64,000 bases of DNA from CAVRUZ01 sp963724495 (GTDB lineage Bacteria; Actinomycetota; Actinomycetes; Propionibacteriales; DAIQRJ01). This document shows positions 9,882 to 20,244 of the stretch, piece after piece; the stretch's first letter is position 1; every line of letters begins with the position of its first letter. The stretch is from contig CAVRUZ010000001.1 in assembly GCA_963724495.1 (NCBI GenBank), forward strand, positions 62,001 to 126,000, written 5' to 3'. Below the pieces are notes generated by a model. That model did no database searches and had not been told where the DNA came from. It was given only the letters and a program-made list of their open reading frames with translations. Made by a program: the position numbers and the translations under genes.

Positions 9882-12086
9882 CTAACCCCTGCGCGACGCG
9901 GCGTCCGTCTCGGCCATGCCCCCATCGGGCACGGCGACCAGCCCCCGCGGGGGCGACGCCGGGATCACCGGCGTTCGCCCGATCCGCCGCGTTCGGGCGA
10001 TCAGGAGTTCCTGCAGGTCGGCCAGGCGCTCGCCGTCGGGGCCGATGTGGACACGGCGCCACGACCCGTCCGACCTCAGGTGCCAGGCCGACGTGTGCTC
10101 GTCGAAGGCACGGTCGAGCAGGTTGCCGAGCTCTGCGATGTGACGCGGGTTGGTGATCGCCACGACCGCCTCCACCCGCCGGTCGAGATTGCGGTGCATC
10201 AGGTCCGCTGACCCGATTCCGACCTCGGGCTGGCCGTCGTTGTCGAACCAGATGATGCGGCTGTGTTCGAGGAATCGGCCGAGCGTGCTGCGCACCTGGA
10301 TGTTGTCGGACAGGCCGGGGACGCCCGGTCGGACTGCGCAGATGCCGCGGATCCACAGCTGCACGCGTACACCGGCCCGCGAGGCACGGTAGAGCGCGTC
10401 GATCGTCTGCTCGTCCACGATGGAGTTCATCTTCAGCCGCACCCTGGCCGGGCGGCCGGCCCGCGCGTGCGTGATCTCCCGCTCGATGCGGGCGATGATG
10501 CCGTCGCGCACCGAGAGCGGCGCCACCAGCAGCTTGCGGTAGCCGGTCCTCCGGGAGAATCCCGAGAGGTGGTTGAACAACTCGGCGATGTCTTCGGTGA
10601 TGATCGGGTCGGCGGTCAGCAGACCGAGGTCCTCGTACTGGCGGGCGGTCTTGGAGTTGTAGTTGCCGGTCCCCACGTGCGCATACCGACGGATCACGTC
10701 GCCTTCCTCGCGCACGACCAGCGACAGCTTGCAATGCGTCTTCAGGCCGACGAGTCCGTAGACCACGTGGCAGCCGGCCTGCTCGAGCATGCGCGCCCAG
10801 CCGATGTTGGCGCTCTCGTCGAAGCGGGCCTTGATCTCCACCAGTACCAGCACCTGAATGCCCGCGGCGGCCGCGTCGATCAGCGCCTCTACCAGCGGCG
10901 AGTCGCCGGACGTGCGGTAGAGCGTCTGCTTGATGGCCAGCACATGCGGATCCGCGGCCGCCTGCTCGATGAACCGCTGGACCGACGTGGAGAAGCTGTC
11001 GTAGGGGTGGTGCAGGAGCACGTCGTGCTTGCGGATGGCTGCGAACATGTCGGCCGGATGCGCCGACTCGACCTCGGCCAGGTCGGGATGCGTCGTCGGC
11101 ACGAACGCGGGAAAGGTCAGGTCCTGCCGATCGAGGTCGGCGACACCGAACAGTCCGCGCAGATCCAGCGGCCCGGGCAGGTGGAACACCTCGGCGTGCG
11201 AAACCCCGAGCTCGGAGACGAGCAGTTCGAGGACGTGCTCGTCGATGTCGGCCTCGACCTCGAGGCGCACCGGCGGGCCGAACTTGCGACGGAGCAGCTC
11301 CTTCTCCAGTGCAGCCAGGAGATTCTCGGCGTCGTCCTCTTCAACGTCGAGGTCCTCGTTGCGCGTGACGCGGAAGGTGTGGCACTGGCTGATCGTCATG
11401 CCCGCGAACAACTGGTCGAGATGGGCCGACAGCACGTCCTCGAGCGGGACGAAGCGCCCCTCGGACAACGGGACGAACCGGGGAAGGAGTGGCGGCACCT
11501 TGACCCGCGCGAAGTGCTCGGTGTCACTGCCCGGCTGGGTGAGAATCACCGCGAGGTTCAGCGACAAGCCGCTGATGTAGGGGAACGGGTGCGACGGGTC
11601 GACCGCGAGCGGCGTGAGGATCGGAAACGCGCGGTGGCGGAAGAACTCCGACATCTCCTGTCGCTCATCGGTGGTGAGGGCGTCGTAGCGAACGATCTCG
11701 ATCCCCGCGCGCGACAGGCTGGGGACCAGGTCCTCCTGGTAGAGGCGGGCATGTCGCTCCATCAAGCGGCGCGACTCGCGCCAGATGGCCTCGAGCACCT
11801 CGCGGGGAAGCCGGCCGCTCGCCGCCCGGACGGCGAGCCCGGCGACGATCCGGCGCTTGAGCCCGGCGACCCGGACCATGAAGAACTCGTCGAGGTTGTT
11901 CACGAAGATCGCCGCGTACTTGCACCGCTCGAGCAACGGCAGGTCGCGATCCTCGGCCAGTTCCAGCACCCGCAGGTTGAAGTTCAGCCAGGAGAGTTCG
12001 CGGTCGAGGAACCGGTCGGCCGGCAGCCCATCGTCGAGTTCGGGGTCGATCCGCTCGGTTTCGTGGGCGAGTTCCTGCAGTGACAT
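9882..12086 (-). CDS. ppk: Polyphosphate kinase 1
   Basis: 734 residues, the normal PPK1 length, with all four domains: N-terminal LDRELSWLNFNLRVL and NNLDEFFMVRVAG, head domain, and two phospholipase-D-like catalytic domains. The autophosphorylated His is in RYAHVGTGNYN. Reversibly makes polyphosphate from ATP. Start taken at ATG 12086 (MSLQEL); an in-frame GTG at 12113 would add nine residues. Placement next to mutT1 and the pst genes makes this a phosphate uptake and storage block. Confidence 0.96.
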   Translation of the reverse strand: MSLQELAHETERIDPELDDGLPADRFLDRELSWLNFNLRVLELAEDRDLPLLERCKYAAIFVNNLDEFFMVRVAGLKRRIVAGLAVRAASGRLPREVLEAIWRESRRLMERHARLYQEDLVPSLSRAGIEIVRYDALTTDERQEMSEFFRHRAFPILTPLAVDPSHPFPYISGLSLNLAVILTQPGSDTEHFARVKVPPLLPRFVPLSEGRFVPLEDVLSAHLDQLFAGMTISQCHTFRVTRNEDLDVEEDDAENLLAALEKELLRRKFGPPVRLEVEADIDEHVLELLVSELGVSHAEVFHLPGPLDLRGLFGVADLDRQDLTFPAFVPTTHPDLAEVESAHPADMFAAIRKHDVLLHHPYDSFSTSVQRFIEQAAADPHVLAIKQTLYRTSGDSPLVEALIDAAAAGIQVLVLVEIKARFDESANIGWARMLEQAGCHVVYGLVGLKTHCKLSLVVREEGDVIRRYAHVGTGNYNSKTARQYEDLGLLTADPIITEDIAELFNHLSGFSRRTGYRKLLVAPLSVRDGIIARIEREITHARAGRPARVRLKMNSIVDEQTIDALYRASRAGVRVQLWIRGICAVRPGVPGLSDNIQVRSTLGRFLEHSRIIWFDNDGQPEVGIGSADLMHRNLDRRVEAVVAITNPRHIAELGNLLDRAFDEHTSAWHLRSDGSWRRVHIGPDGERLADLQELLIARTRRIGRTPVIPASPPRGLVAVPDGGMAETDAASRRG

Positions 12087-12145
12087 GCGCACAGTCTGGC
12101 ATCGACCACGCACACCGTGTACCGGCTCCAGCCCATCGGACGGTC

Positions 12146-13108
12146 TCAGGCGGCGGTGGCGTACCTGGTGTCGACAACCTCGACCGCGAAACCGGCCTTC
12201 TCGTACATCCGCCGGGCGACCGTGTTGTCGGCTTCGACATAGAGCTGCACGCGACTGACTCCACGCCGGGCAAGGGATTCCAGCCCGGCCGCGAGCAGGA
12301 ACGATCCCAACCCGTGCCCGGCCGCGTTGGGGTCGACGCCGAGGACGTAGACCTCACCGACCCGCTGGGACCCCTCCGGCTCGCCCGGCTCGATCTTGGT
12401 CCAGTGGAATCCCGCGATCCGATCGTCGCCGTCGTCGGCCGGCTGGACGGCGAGCAGCAGCCCGTCCGCGTCGAACCATGGCTCGGCCATCCGGTCGGCG
12501 AGCCCGTCCGCCGACAGCGACCCCTGTTCGGGATGTCCGGCGAACGCGGCGGCATTCACGGCGAGCAGCGCCGCCTCGTCGCCGGGTCGGAACGTGCGCA
12601 GCGCGAAGCCGGTCGGGGGAGTGTGCAGGGGGAACGCCGCCAGGCCGGACTGTGCGGCCATCTCGCGGCCAAGCCGCAGCAGTCTGCGCAGCGGCACCAG
12701 GCTGTTGGTCTCGGCGAGCCGGCGGGCGGCGGGCAGCGTGCCATGAGCCCACACCATCAGGCCGCTGCTCCCGGCTTCGACGAGAGCCCGGCCGAGGAGT
12801 GCCGTACCGGCCCGATTGCCCCGGCGGTCCGGGGCGACCATGAACTCCAGCTCGGCCGGTTCCTGGCCCCCGCCGACGGGCGGGTGCGTCGCGTGCCGGA
12901 GGAAGCCGTAGCCGTCGGGATCGGAGGTGTCGTGCCCGGCCAGCAGGTGCAGCACCCGGCTGTCGGGGCGTCGCAGCTCCAGCAAGGTCTCCTCGCTGAG
13001 TGGCGGCGAGCCGTCCACCCGCTCGCAGGCGGCTGCCATCGCCCGTACCGCCGCGGAGACGCCACCGGGCAGTTCGAGCAGTACGTGGATCGACGGGTCA
13101 GCCGGCAC
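12146..13108 (-). CDS. mshD: Mycothiol synthase
   Basis: 320 residues built of two GNAT acetyltransferase domains. Domain 2 carries the acetyl-CoA loop (VDPNAAGHGLGSFLL) and ends YEKAGFAVEVVDTRYA, typical of MshD. It acetylates Cys-GlcN-Ins to give mycothiol, the final step of the pathway whose first step, MshA, is encoded at 24372. GTG start at 13108 with GAGG upstream; it overlaps the end of glnR by 11 bases, so the two are probably one operon. The same glnR-mshD pairing is known in mycobacteria. Confidence 0.92.
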   Translation of the reverse strand: MPADPSIHVLLELPGGVSAAVRAMAAACERVDGSPPLSEETLLELRRPDSRVLHLLAGHDTSDPDGYGFLRHATHPPVGGGQEPAELEFMVAPDRRGNRAGTALLGRALVEAGSSGLMVWAHGTLPAARRLAETNSLVPLRRLLRLGREMAAQSGLAAFPLHTPPTGFALRTFRPGDEAALLAVNAAAFAGHPEQGSLSADGLADRMAEPWFDADGLLLAVQPADDGDDRIAGFHWTKIEPGEPEGSQRVGEVYVLGVDPNAAGHGLGSFLLAAGLESLARRGVSRVQLYVEADNTVARRMYEKAGFAVEVVDTRYATAA

Positions 13109-13925
13109 GAGAACCTCGGCGTGGCCTCCCGGCCTCGTCGATGTGCACCGGCTCAGCGAAATCATCGGGAGGACCGGGCTCGTCGTTCGCGGTGTCGTCG
13201 GTCTCGGTCTCGGGGTCCGGTGCGTCCGAGACGGCGAAGCTGCGCGCGTCGGTGACGAAGCGGTAACCCACGTTGCGGACGGTCCCGATGAGTTGCTCGT
13301 GCTCCGGACCAAGCTTCGCCCGCAGCCGCCGCACGTGCACGTCGACCGTCCGCGTGCCGCCGAAGTAGTCGTAGCCCCACACCTCGTGCAGCAGCTGGTT
13401 GCGCGTGAACACCCGATTCTCGTGCTGGGCAAGGAACTTCAGCAGTTCGAACTCCTTGAACGTGAGGTCGAGGTGGCGGTTGGAGAGCTTGGCGGTGTAG
13501 CTGGCCTCGTCGATCACCAGGTCACCTCGGTGCACGATGTCGGGCGCCTCGGCCTCGGGCTGGGTGGCTGACCGCTCGATGGCGAGCCGCAGGCGTGCAT
13601 CCACCTCGGCCGGGCCGGCGTTGTCCAGCACCACCTCGTCGAGACCCCAGTCGAGGGCTACGACGGAGATCCCGCCTTCGGTGACGACGCCGATCACCGG
13701 CATGCCGAGCTCGGACGACGACAAGAGCCGGGTGAGCGTGCGCGCCGACGCCAGGTCGCGACGGCAGTCGACGAGAACCGCTGCCATGCCCTCGGAACGC
13801 TCTCCGGCCAGCAGCGCCGCAGCGTTGGCGGGAGCGACCCGGACCCGGTGCATCAGCAGTCCGAGAGCCGGCAACACGTCGGGGTAGGACTGTTCGGAGT
13901 TGGTGAGCAGCAGCAGTGTCACCAT
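13098..13925 (-). CDS. glnR: GlnR-type orphan response regulator
   Basis: 275 residues: receiver-like domain (about 1-125, with Asp53 in VLVDCRRD), an OmpR-type winged helix (about 135-230: LTFKEFELLKFL, DVHVRRLRAKLG, TVRNVGYRFV) and an acidic C-terminal tail of about 45 residues. There is no kinase nearby, as expected for GlnR, the actinobacterial nitrogen-metabolism regulator that acts without classical phosphorylation. Strong AGGGAG site before ATG 13925. The identification rests on the fold and the mshD neighbourhood; another orphan OmpR family member is possible. Confidence 0.8.
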   Translation of the reverse strand: MVTLLLLTNSEQSYPDVLPALGLLMHRVRVAPANAAALLAGERSEGMAAVLVDCRRDLASARTLTRLLSSSELGMPVIGVVTEGGISVVALDWGLDEVVLDNAGPAEVDARLRLAIERSATQPEAEAPDIVHRGDLVIDEASYTAKLSNRHLDLTFKEFELLKFLAQHENRVFTRNQLLHEVWGYDYFGGTRTVDVHVRRLRAKLGPEHEQLIGTVRNVGYRFVTDARSFAVSDAPDPETETDDTANDEPGPPDDFAEPVHIDEAGRPRRGSRAG

Positions 13926-14047
13926 CCGCCGCTCCCTTCCGCCGGGGTGCTGCCGGCACGCCATCGGTCGGGACGCCCCGGACCGACAGTTGGTGGGGCA
14001 AGCGTAATCGTGCATCCGGCCCATAACCCCCGCGCAGCCGCACCGGG

Positions 14048-14053
14048 CACAAT
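14048..14053 (+). promoter_or_regulatory. Leaderless -10 of moaD
   Basis: CACAAT, first base 12 upstream of the ATG at 14060; transcription would begin at or next to the start codon. Confidence 0.4.
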
Positions 14054-14059
14054 GACGGC

Positions 14060-14344
14060 ATGGACTCGAGCGCGGTCACCACGGCCGATACCCAGGTCAC
14101 GGTCCGGTTCTGGGCGTCGGTCCGCTCGGCTGCCGGCGTGGTGGAGGACGGGTTCGCGCCCGGGACCGTGGCCGACGTCCTGGCTGAGGTCCGGGGCCGC
14201 TACCCGGCGACGGCCGAGATCCTCCCGCGATGCTCGGTGCTGCTCAACGCGATGGCGGTGCACGACCTCGCGGGTTCGGGTCAGAGCCGCGAGGTGAAGC
14301 CGGGAACCACCATGGAGGTGCTGCCGCCGTTCGCGGGCGGCTGA
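14060..14344 (+). CDS. MoaD/ThiS-family sulfur carrier protein
   Basis: 94 residues, ubiquitin-like fold, ending in the diagnostic Gly-Gly (PPFAGG) that is adenylated and thiocarboxylated. Residues VTVRFWASVRSAAG and LLNAMAVHD match MoaD, the small subunit of molybdopterin synthase. No other molybdopterin genes are adjacent, so the pathway (molybdopterin or another sulfur transfer) is not certain. Divergent from glnR. Confidence 0.85.
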   Translation: MDSSAVTTADTQVTVRFWASVRSAAGVVEDGFAPGTVADVLAEVRGRYPATAEILPRCSVLLNAMAVHDLAGSGQSREVKPGTTMEVLPPFAGG

Positions 14345-14362
14345 GCCGATGGGCCGACTGAC

Positions 14363-14368
14363 TAGGTT
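14363..14368 (+). promoter_or_regulatory. Leaderless -10 of map
   Basis: TAGGTT with its first T 12 bases before the GTG at 14375. Confidence 0.5.
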
Positions 14369-14374
14369 GTCCCG

Positions 14375-15146
14375 GTGATCGAGTACCGCACCCCGGCCGA
14401 GCTGGACCAGATGCGCCCTGCCGGCCAGTTCGTCGCCACCGTTCTGACCGCGCTGATCGACGCCGCGGACGTGGGTGTGAATCTGCTCGACCTCGACGCG
14501 TTGGCGCACGACATGATCCGCGCCGCGGGAGCCGAGTCCTGTTACATCGACTACCACCCCAGCTTCGGCGCCTCGCCGTTCGGCAAGGTGTTGTGCACGT
14601 CGGTGAACGACGCGGTGCTGCACGGGCTACCGCACCGGTACCGCCTGCGCGATGGCGATCTGCTGTCCGTCGACTTCGCCGCGTCCGTCGACGGCTGGGT
14701 GTCGGACTCGGCGGTGTCCCGGGTCGTCGGCACCGCGGACCCGGCCGACCTGCGGCTCATCGAGACCACCGAACAGGCCCTGGCCGCCGCCATCGGGGTG
14801 GCCAAGGCGGGCAATCGGCTGGGCGACATCTCGGCCGCGATCGAGGAGACGTCGCGCAGTGCCGGGTACGGCGTCAACCGCGAGTTCGGCGGACATGGCG
14901 TCGGCCGGACGATGCACGGCGACCCGCATGTGCCGAACGTCGGCCGGTCCGGGCGTGGACTCCCGCTCCGGCCGGGCCTGGTGATCGCGATCGAGCCCTG
15001 GCTGATGGCCACCAGCGACGAGATCTACACCGACCGGGACGGCTGGACCCTCCGCAGCGCAGACGGCTCCCGCGGAGCACATTCCGAGCACACGATCGCG
15101 ATCACCGACGGCGACCCGATCGTGCTGACCGCCCGCTCTCGGTTGA
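14375..15146 (+). CDS. map: Methionine aminopeptidase, type I (apparent frameshift at the 3' end)
   Basis: About 256 residues. Removes the initiator Met from nascent proteins. Metal ligands are visible in SVDFAASVDGWVSDSA (two Asp), FGGHGVGRTMH (His), AIEPW (Glu) and SEHTIAITD (Glu). The reading frame does not stop where the family ends but runs on over ileS; one extra base around 15131-15140 restores an ending at TGA 15144-15146 (product ...LTAALG), ten bases short of the convergent ileS stop. The 3' end is therefore a reconstruction. Confidence 0.87.
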
Positions 15147-15155
15147 ACTGCCCAC

Positions 15156-18100
15156 TCACACTGCTCTTGCGCAGCTCGAACCGCAGGTCCAGCTCGTCGT
15201 CGGTCACACCGTCCGGGCCGACCGGGCCGGGATCGAGCTCGATGGCGAGGACCTCGGTCGGCGATCAGCTCGGCGTGTTCGCGGATGGCTTCCGCCACCT
15301 CGACCCCGGCAGACCAGGTGATGACGACCCGGTCGGTGACGTCGAGCCCCGCGGCCTTTCGAGCCTCCTGCACCGTGCGCACGACTTCACGCGCCAGCCC
15401 GGCGCGGACCAGGGCCGGCGTCAGGGTCAGGTCGAGCGCGACCGTCTCGCCGTGCTCGTTCACCACCGACCAGCCCTCGCGCGGTCGCTCGGTGATCATC
15501 ACGTCGTCGGCGGTGAGCTCGACCGGCTCGTCGAGCCCCTCGACCTCGACGGTCGCGGTGCCCCCGGCGGCGAACGTCGTCGCCAGGGCAGTGGCGTCGG
15601 CAGCTGCGACCGCGGCTGCGACCTCGGGAGTCTGTCGCCCGTATCGCCTGCCGAGGCTGCGGAAGTTGGCCTTGGCCGTGTGATCCACGAGGTCGCCTTC
15701 CGACCCGAACGCCTCAACGGTGGCGATGTTGAGCTCGCTGGTCAGCTCGCCCAACAACTCGGGTGTCAGCCTGCTGAGAACGCTGGTCGGGACGAGGATC
15801 CGCTGCAGCGGCTGACGTGTCTTCACCTTGGCCTCGGCGCGTGCAGACCGGCCGAGTTCCGTCAGACGTCGGACCAGGTGCATCCCTGTGTCGAGGCCGG
15901 CGTCAACTGACGATTCGTCGGCCACCGGCCAGGACGCCAGGTGGACCGACGTCGGGGCACCGGCGTCGGTCGAGACGACGACGTCCTGCCAGACCCGCTC
16001 GGTCACGAACGGAGTCAATGGCGCCAGCATTCTGGTGAGGGAGTCGAGCGTCTCGTGCAGCGTCGTCAGTGCGCTGACATCTCCGTCCCAGAAGCGACGC
16101 CGCGACCTGCGTACGTACCAATTCGACAGGTCGTCGATGAACGTGGACAGCAGGGCCCCGGCCGTCTGCGTGTCGAACTTCTCGAGTGCGTCGGTGACCT
16201 TCCTGGTCAGGGACTCCCGCTGCGAGACCAGCCACCTGTCGAGCACGTGCCGCTGGCCGACCGGCAGGGCAGCTCCAGGCGTCCATCCGGCAGCTCGGGC
16301 GTAGAGCGTGTGGAACGCCACCGTGTTCCAGTAGGTCAACAGCACCTTCCGCACGGTCTCGGTGAGCGTCGTGGGCCCCACCCGTCGGTCCGCCCACGGG
16401 GACCCTGTACAGGCCATGAACCAGCGGAGCGCATCGGCGCCGTACTCGTCCATCACTGGCAACGGGAGCAGGATGTTGCCCAGATGCTTGGACATCTTGC
16501 GACCGTCCTCGGACAGCAGCAGACCAAGGCAGAGCACGTTCTCGTAGCTCGAGCGGCCGAACACCAACGTCCCGATGGCCATCAGCGAGTAGAACCAGCC
16601 GCGGGTCTGGTCGAGGGCCTCGCAGATGAACTGCGCGGGATATGCCTTCTCCAGTTGAGCTTTCGATCCCTCGACGTACGGGTAGCCCCACTGGGCGAAC
16701 GGCATCGAGCCCGAGTCGTACCAGGCGTCGATCACCTCGCTCACGCGGCGGAACTCGCCGTCGACTCCTGGCATGGTGAACGTCACGTCGTCGACGAACG
16801 GACGGTGGGGGTCGAGACCTGACAGGTCCTGACCGGCGAGTTTGCCCAACTCGGCAAGGGAACCCACACAGACGAAGTTGTCGGGATCCACGGTGTTGCG
16901 CCAGATCGGCAGCGGTGTTCCCCAGTAGCGGGTTCGGGACAATGACCAGTCGACGTTGTTGTTCAGCCAGTCTCCGTACCTGCCCCACTTCACCGACTCC
17001 GGGCTCCAGTTCGTGCGCTCGTTCTCGGCGAGGAGTTCGTCCTTCACTGCAGTGGTGCGGATGTACCAGGCCGGCATGGCGTAGTAGAGCAGCGGTGTGT
17101 GGCATCGCCAGCAGTGCGGATACGAGTGCTCGTACTCGCTCGAGCGGAACAACGTCCCGGACTCCCGCAACCGCTGGACCAGTGCGGGATCGGCCTCCTT
17201 GAAGAAGACCCCGCCGACCGCCGGCAGATCGTCGACGAAGTGACCGTCGGGTCGTACGGGGTTGAGGACGGGGAGTCCGTACTCGCGGGCAACGGCCATG
17301 TCGTCGCCGCCGAAGGCGGGCGCCTGGTGGACCAGCCCGGACCCGTCGACGGTCGTGACGTACTCGGCCAGAACCACGTAGTGGGCAGCGACGTCGGCGG
17401 GGAACTCGAGGAGGTCGAGCGGGCGGCGGTAGGTCCACCGCTCCAGCGCGCGTCCCTCGAACCGGGACGTGACCTGCCAGCCCTCGCCCAGCACCGTCTC
17501 GAACAGCGGTTCGGCCACGAGGAGCGTCTCACTGCCGTCCGTGGCGGCGACGTAGGTGACGTCGGGGTGCACCGCGACCGCGGTGTTGCTCACGAGCGTC
17601 CACGGCGTCGTGGTCCAGACCAAGAGCGCCGCCTCACCCGCGAGCGGCCCCGACGTCAGCGGGAACCGGACGAACACGCTCGGGTCCACGATGGTCTCGT
17701 AGCCCCCGGGCTGGCCGAGTTCGTGGTCGGACAGTGCGGTCTCGCAGCGCGGGCAGTACGGCGTCACCCGGTGGGCGGGATACAGCAGGCCCTTGTCGAA
17801 GATCTGCTTGAGCGACCACCAGACGCTCTCGATGTAGCTCGGGTCCATCGTCCGGTAGGCGTTGTCCAGGTCGATCCAGTAGCCCATCCGCTCGGTGAGC
17901 TCCTCGAACTCATCAGTGGACCGACCGACCGACTCGCGGCAGCGCTCGTTGAACTCGGCGATGCCATAGGCCTCGATCTGGGCCTTGCCGGACAGTCCCA
18001 GCTCCTTCTCGACCCCCACCTCGACGTGCAGTCCCTGGCAGTCCCAGCCGGCCTTGCGGCCGACGGAGAAGCCCTGCATGGTCTTGAACCGGCAGTAGAG

Positions 18101-18341
18101 GTCCTTGAAGACCCGGGCTTCGACGTGATGCACGCCGGGGGTGCCGTTGGCGGTCGGCGGTCCTTCGTAGAACGTCCAGTCCGGCCTGCCGGCCGACTCC
18201 TCGATGGACTTGCGGAACGTGTCACGGTCGCGCCAGAGCTGCAGCACGTCGTGCTCCAGCCGCGGCAGGTCGACCTGTGCGGGTACGGCCCGGTAGCCCG
18301 CTCCAGGGCCGGGTGTGGGTGGCGTCGGTGCTGCCGCTCAT
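15156..18341 (-). CDS. ileS: Isoleucyl-tRNA synthetase (apparent frameshifts at both ends)
   Basis: About 1060 residues, the long class without a bacterial-type zinc C-terminus. The HIGH motif appears as GVHH after PPTANGTP and the KMSKS loop as RKMSKHLGN; the editing domain lies between (WTTTPWTLVSNTA). The true start is ATG 18341 (MSGSTDATHTRP); one extra C in the run at 18306-18308 breaks the frame to the following AGYRAVPAQVDLPRLE. A second extra base at about 15258-15264 separates ELIADE from VLAIELDPG. A third near 15160-15172 would give the natural end ELARAV at TGA 15156; otherwise the frame runs to 15025 across map. An essential gene, so errors in the consensus are likelier than decay. 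Controlled by the T-box upstream. Confidence 0.9.
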
Positions 18342-18429
18342 CGCTCGCGTGTCCTTCGTCCCTCGGCGCCGGTCATCCGGCGGCTCCGCCCTGTCCCGGA
18401 TGCGGTTGCACCCTGGACGGGAAGGGACG

Positions 18430-18600
18430 ACGCCGGACTGCAGCGCCGCGGTACCACCCTTCTTGGCCGGCACCTCGAAAGGGAGGTGTTCAGCCCACTT
18501 CCTTGACCGCCGCGGCCGGTTCTAGTGAGTTCGCGCCGACGTATCGGGCGGACCGTTCTTCCAGCGGCTCCGGGGTGATGGCCCCATCGACGCCTTGCGG
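18430..18600 (-). promoter_or_regulatory. T-box riboswitch of ileS
   Basis: On the minus strand the conserved T-box AAGGGTGGTACCGCGG is at 18446-18461, its TGGT being the part that pairs with the uncharged tRNA acceptor end. About 115 bases upstream GGGGCC-ATC-ACCCC (18572-18585) presents an Ile codon (ATC, 18577-18579) in a short stem, matching the ultrashort Stem I of actinobacterial ileS T-boxes. No terminator T-tract follows, so control is probably at translation initiation, with the AAGGA site at 18350-18354 as target. About 100 bases of leader remain between T-box and start. Confidence 0.88.
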
Positions 18601-18660
18601 CTGCCGCCGATTGTAGGCAGCCAGGGCGGCTCGTTGCGCGCCGTTAAGGGACACCTCGGC

Positions 18661-19785
18661 TCAGGAAACACTGCCCGCGAGCGTGTCAGCGCCGTAGACC
18701 TCCAGATACTTCGCGATGTCGTCGTCGCGGACGGCCTTCCACAGCTGGGCGCTCTTGCTCTTGTCCAGCAGCACGACGGACTGACTGCCGATCATGTCCG
18801 TACCCGCGTTCGGCACACTCATGAACGTCACGTCGCTGCGCTTGAGCCCGGTCACGTCCGCGCCGATCCCGCGCATCTTTCCGCCGGTGAAGCCCGAGTC
18901 GACCGACAGGTTGGAGGTCAGGGCGTCCAGGACCTTGACCAGCTTCACCGGATTCTTGAGCTCGCCGGTGTCCATCAGCTTGGTCATCAGCGCACGCAGG
19001 AAGGCCTGTTGCCGCTTCTGCCGGCCGAAGTCGCCGCCCGGCACGCTCTTGCGCTCGCGGACGAAGTCGAGCGCGTCCACGCCATTGAAGTGGGTCACGC
19101 CCGGCCCGTAGCCCTTGCCGGAAATTCCCTCTACCGAGCCGGCGACAGCGATGTCGACTCCGCCGAGGGCGTCGGTGAGGCCGATGAAGCCGTTCCAGTC
19201 GACGAAGGCCAAGTGGTCGATGCGGACGTTGGTCAGCTTCTCGACGGTGGCGACGAACAGCTTCGGTCCGCCGAAGGAGTAGGCGGCGTTGATCTTGTTC
19301 ATCCCCCGGCCAGGGATCTCCACCCACGAGTCGCGCGGGATCGACATCACGGTGGCACTCTTCCGGTCGCCGGACAGGTGCACGATCATGATCGAGTCGG
19401 TGCGCTGGCCCGTCCGTTCCCAGGCACTGCCGGCGCCCGCGCCGGTGGTCTGCTCGTCGCTCATCGAATCGCTGCCGGCGAGCAGGATGTTGATCGCCTC
19501 GCCTGCTTTGCCGGTGGTCACCTTGTCCGGCCGGTCGGCGGCGGGCACGTCGAACGGGTCGTCGGCGAGGGTGCCGATCTGGCTGGTGAAGCGCTGGTTG
19601 AGATACAGCGCGCTGCCTGCTACCGCCAGCGCGAGCACGACCAGCAGGCTCGACAGGATGATCAGCACGCGGCGCAGGCGGCCGCGCCGCGGCTTCTGCG
19701 ATTCCTCCGCGGTGAGCGTCAGTGAGGTCAGCGCCCGGTCGTCCTCAGCCACGATCCCCACTCCCTCCCGATCCGCCGTCGGCAC
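18661..19785 (-). CDS. LytR-CpsA-Psr (LCP) family cell-wall ligase
   Basis: 374 residues: a short cytoplasmic N-terminus, one membrane helix (about 40-62) and an extracellular LCP domain with the family arginines and aspartates (GSDSM, RTDSIMIVHL, SIPRDSWVEIPG, NKINAAY, DALDFVRERKS). LCP enzymes transfer polyprenyl-linked glycopolymers to peptidoglycan. Start at ATG 19785; a GTG a few codons downstream is an alternative. It transcribes toward ileS, and the T-box leader lies between. Confidence 0.9.
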   Translation of the reverse strand: MPTADREGVGIVAEDDRALTSLTLTAEESQKPRRGRLRRVLIILSSLLVVLALAVAGSALYLNQRFTSQIGTLADDPFDVPAADRPDKVTTGKAGEAINILLAGSDSMSDEQTTGAGAGSAWERTGQRTDSIMIVHLSGDRKSATVMSIPRDSWVEIPGRGMNKINAAYSFGGPKLFVATVEKLTNVRIDHLAFVDWNGFIGLTDALGGVDIAVAGSVEGISGKGYGPGVTHFNGVDALDFVRERKSVPGGDFGRQKRQQAFLRALMTKLMDTGELKNPVKLVKVLDALTSNLSVDSGFTGGKMRGIGADVTGLKRSDVTFMSVPNAGTDMIGSQSVVLLDKSKSAQLWKAVRDDDIAKYLEVYGADTLAGSVS

Positions 19786-19837
19786 GCATTGATGTCATTA
19801 GCCCGACCAGTATGTCCGGTAATGGGTGAGATCACGG

Positions 19838-20200
19838 TCAATAGACCAGAGCCTGCGCCTCGTCGGCCATCGCTTCCTCGACGAAAACGCTTGCTCCGGC
19901 GATGCGGACACCCTGGAGAACGTCGTCCGGTCCGATGTCGCGACGGGCCGCGCACTGACCGCAGACGGTGACGGTCCCACCGGCGAGAACGCCCGCGAGC
20001 AGCTCGGCAAGGGGAGTGGCCTTCGGCAGCTCGAACGACTCGGCCCGGCCGGGCAGTGCGAGCCAGGCGGCATCACCGGTCAGCCACAACGACACCTGCA
20101 CCCCACTCGCTGCCGCGATCGCCGCCACGGTGAAGGCCTGGTTGCACCGCTCCGGCGCCTCGGCTCCGGACGTGGCCTTGACGACGAGGGCACGGGGCAT
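19838..20200 (-). CDS. DsrE/F-like family protein
   Basis: 120 residues with the DsrE alpha/beta fold (AFTVAAIAAASGVQVSLWLTGDA) and a CGQC pair at about residues 80-83 followed by AARRDIGPDDV. Relatives act in sulfur relay or are uncharacterised. Divergent from the 42-residue membrane peptide gene, with facing -10 elements between them. Confidence 0.78.
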   Translation of the reverse strand: MPRALVVKATSGAEAPERCNQAFTVAAIAAASGVQVSLWLTGDAAWLALPGRAESFELPKATPLAELLAGVLAGGTVTVCGQCAARRDIGPDDVLQGVRIAGASVFVEEAMADEAQALVY

Positions 20201-20207
20201 GCGGACG

Positions 20208-20238
20208 AGACTAGAGCCGGGCCGGCTGCTCGTAGACT
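20208..20238. promoter_or_regulatory. Divergent pair of leaderless -10 elements
   Basis: TAGTCT on the minus strand (20208-20213) is 13 bases before the DsrE start; TAGACT on the plus strand (20233-20238) is 12 bases before the ATG at 20245. Both transcripts would be leaderless, from promoters 20 bases apart that must share or compete for upstream DNA. Confidence 0.5.
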
Positions 20239-20244
20239 CGACCG

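Noticed and set aside
14627..15155. Extension of IleS by about 175 residues across map
   Set aside because: The sequence is antisense to a real map gene and unlike IleS; the family's C-terminus is recovered after frame correction.
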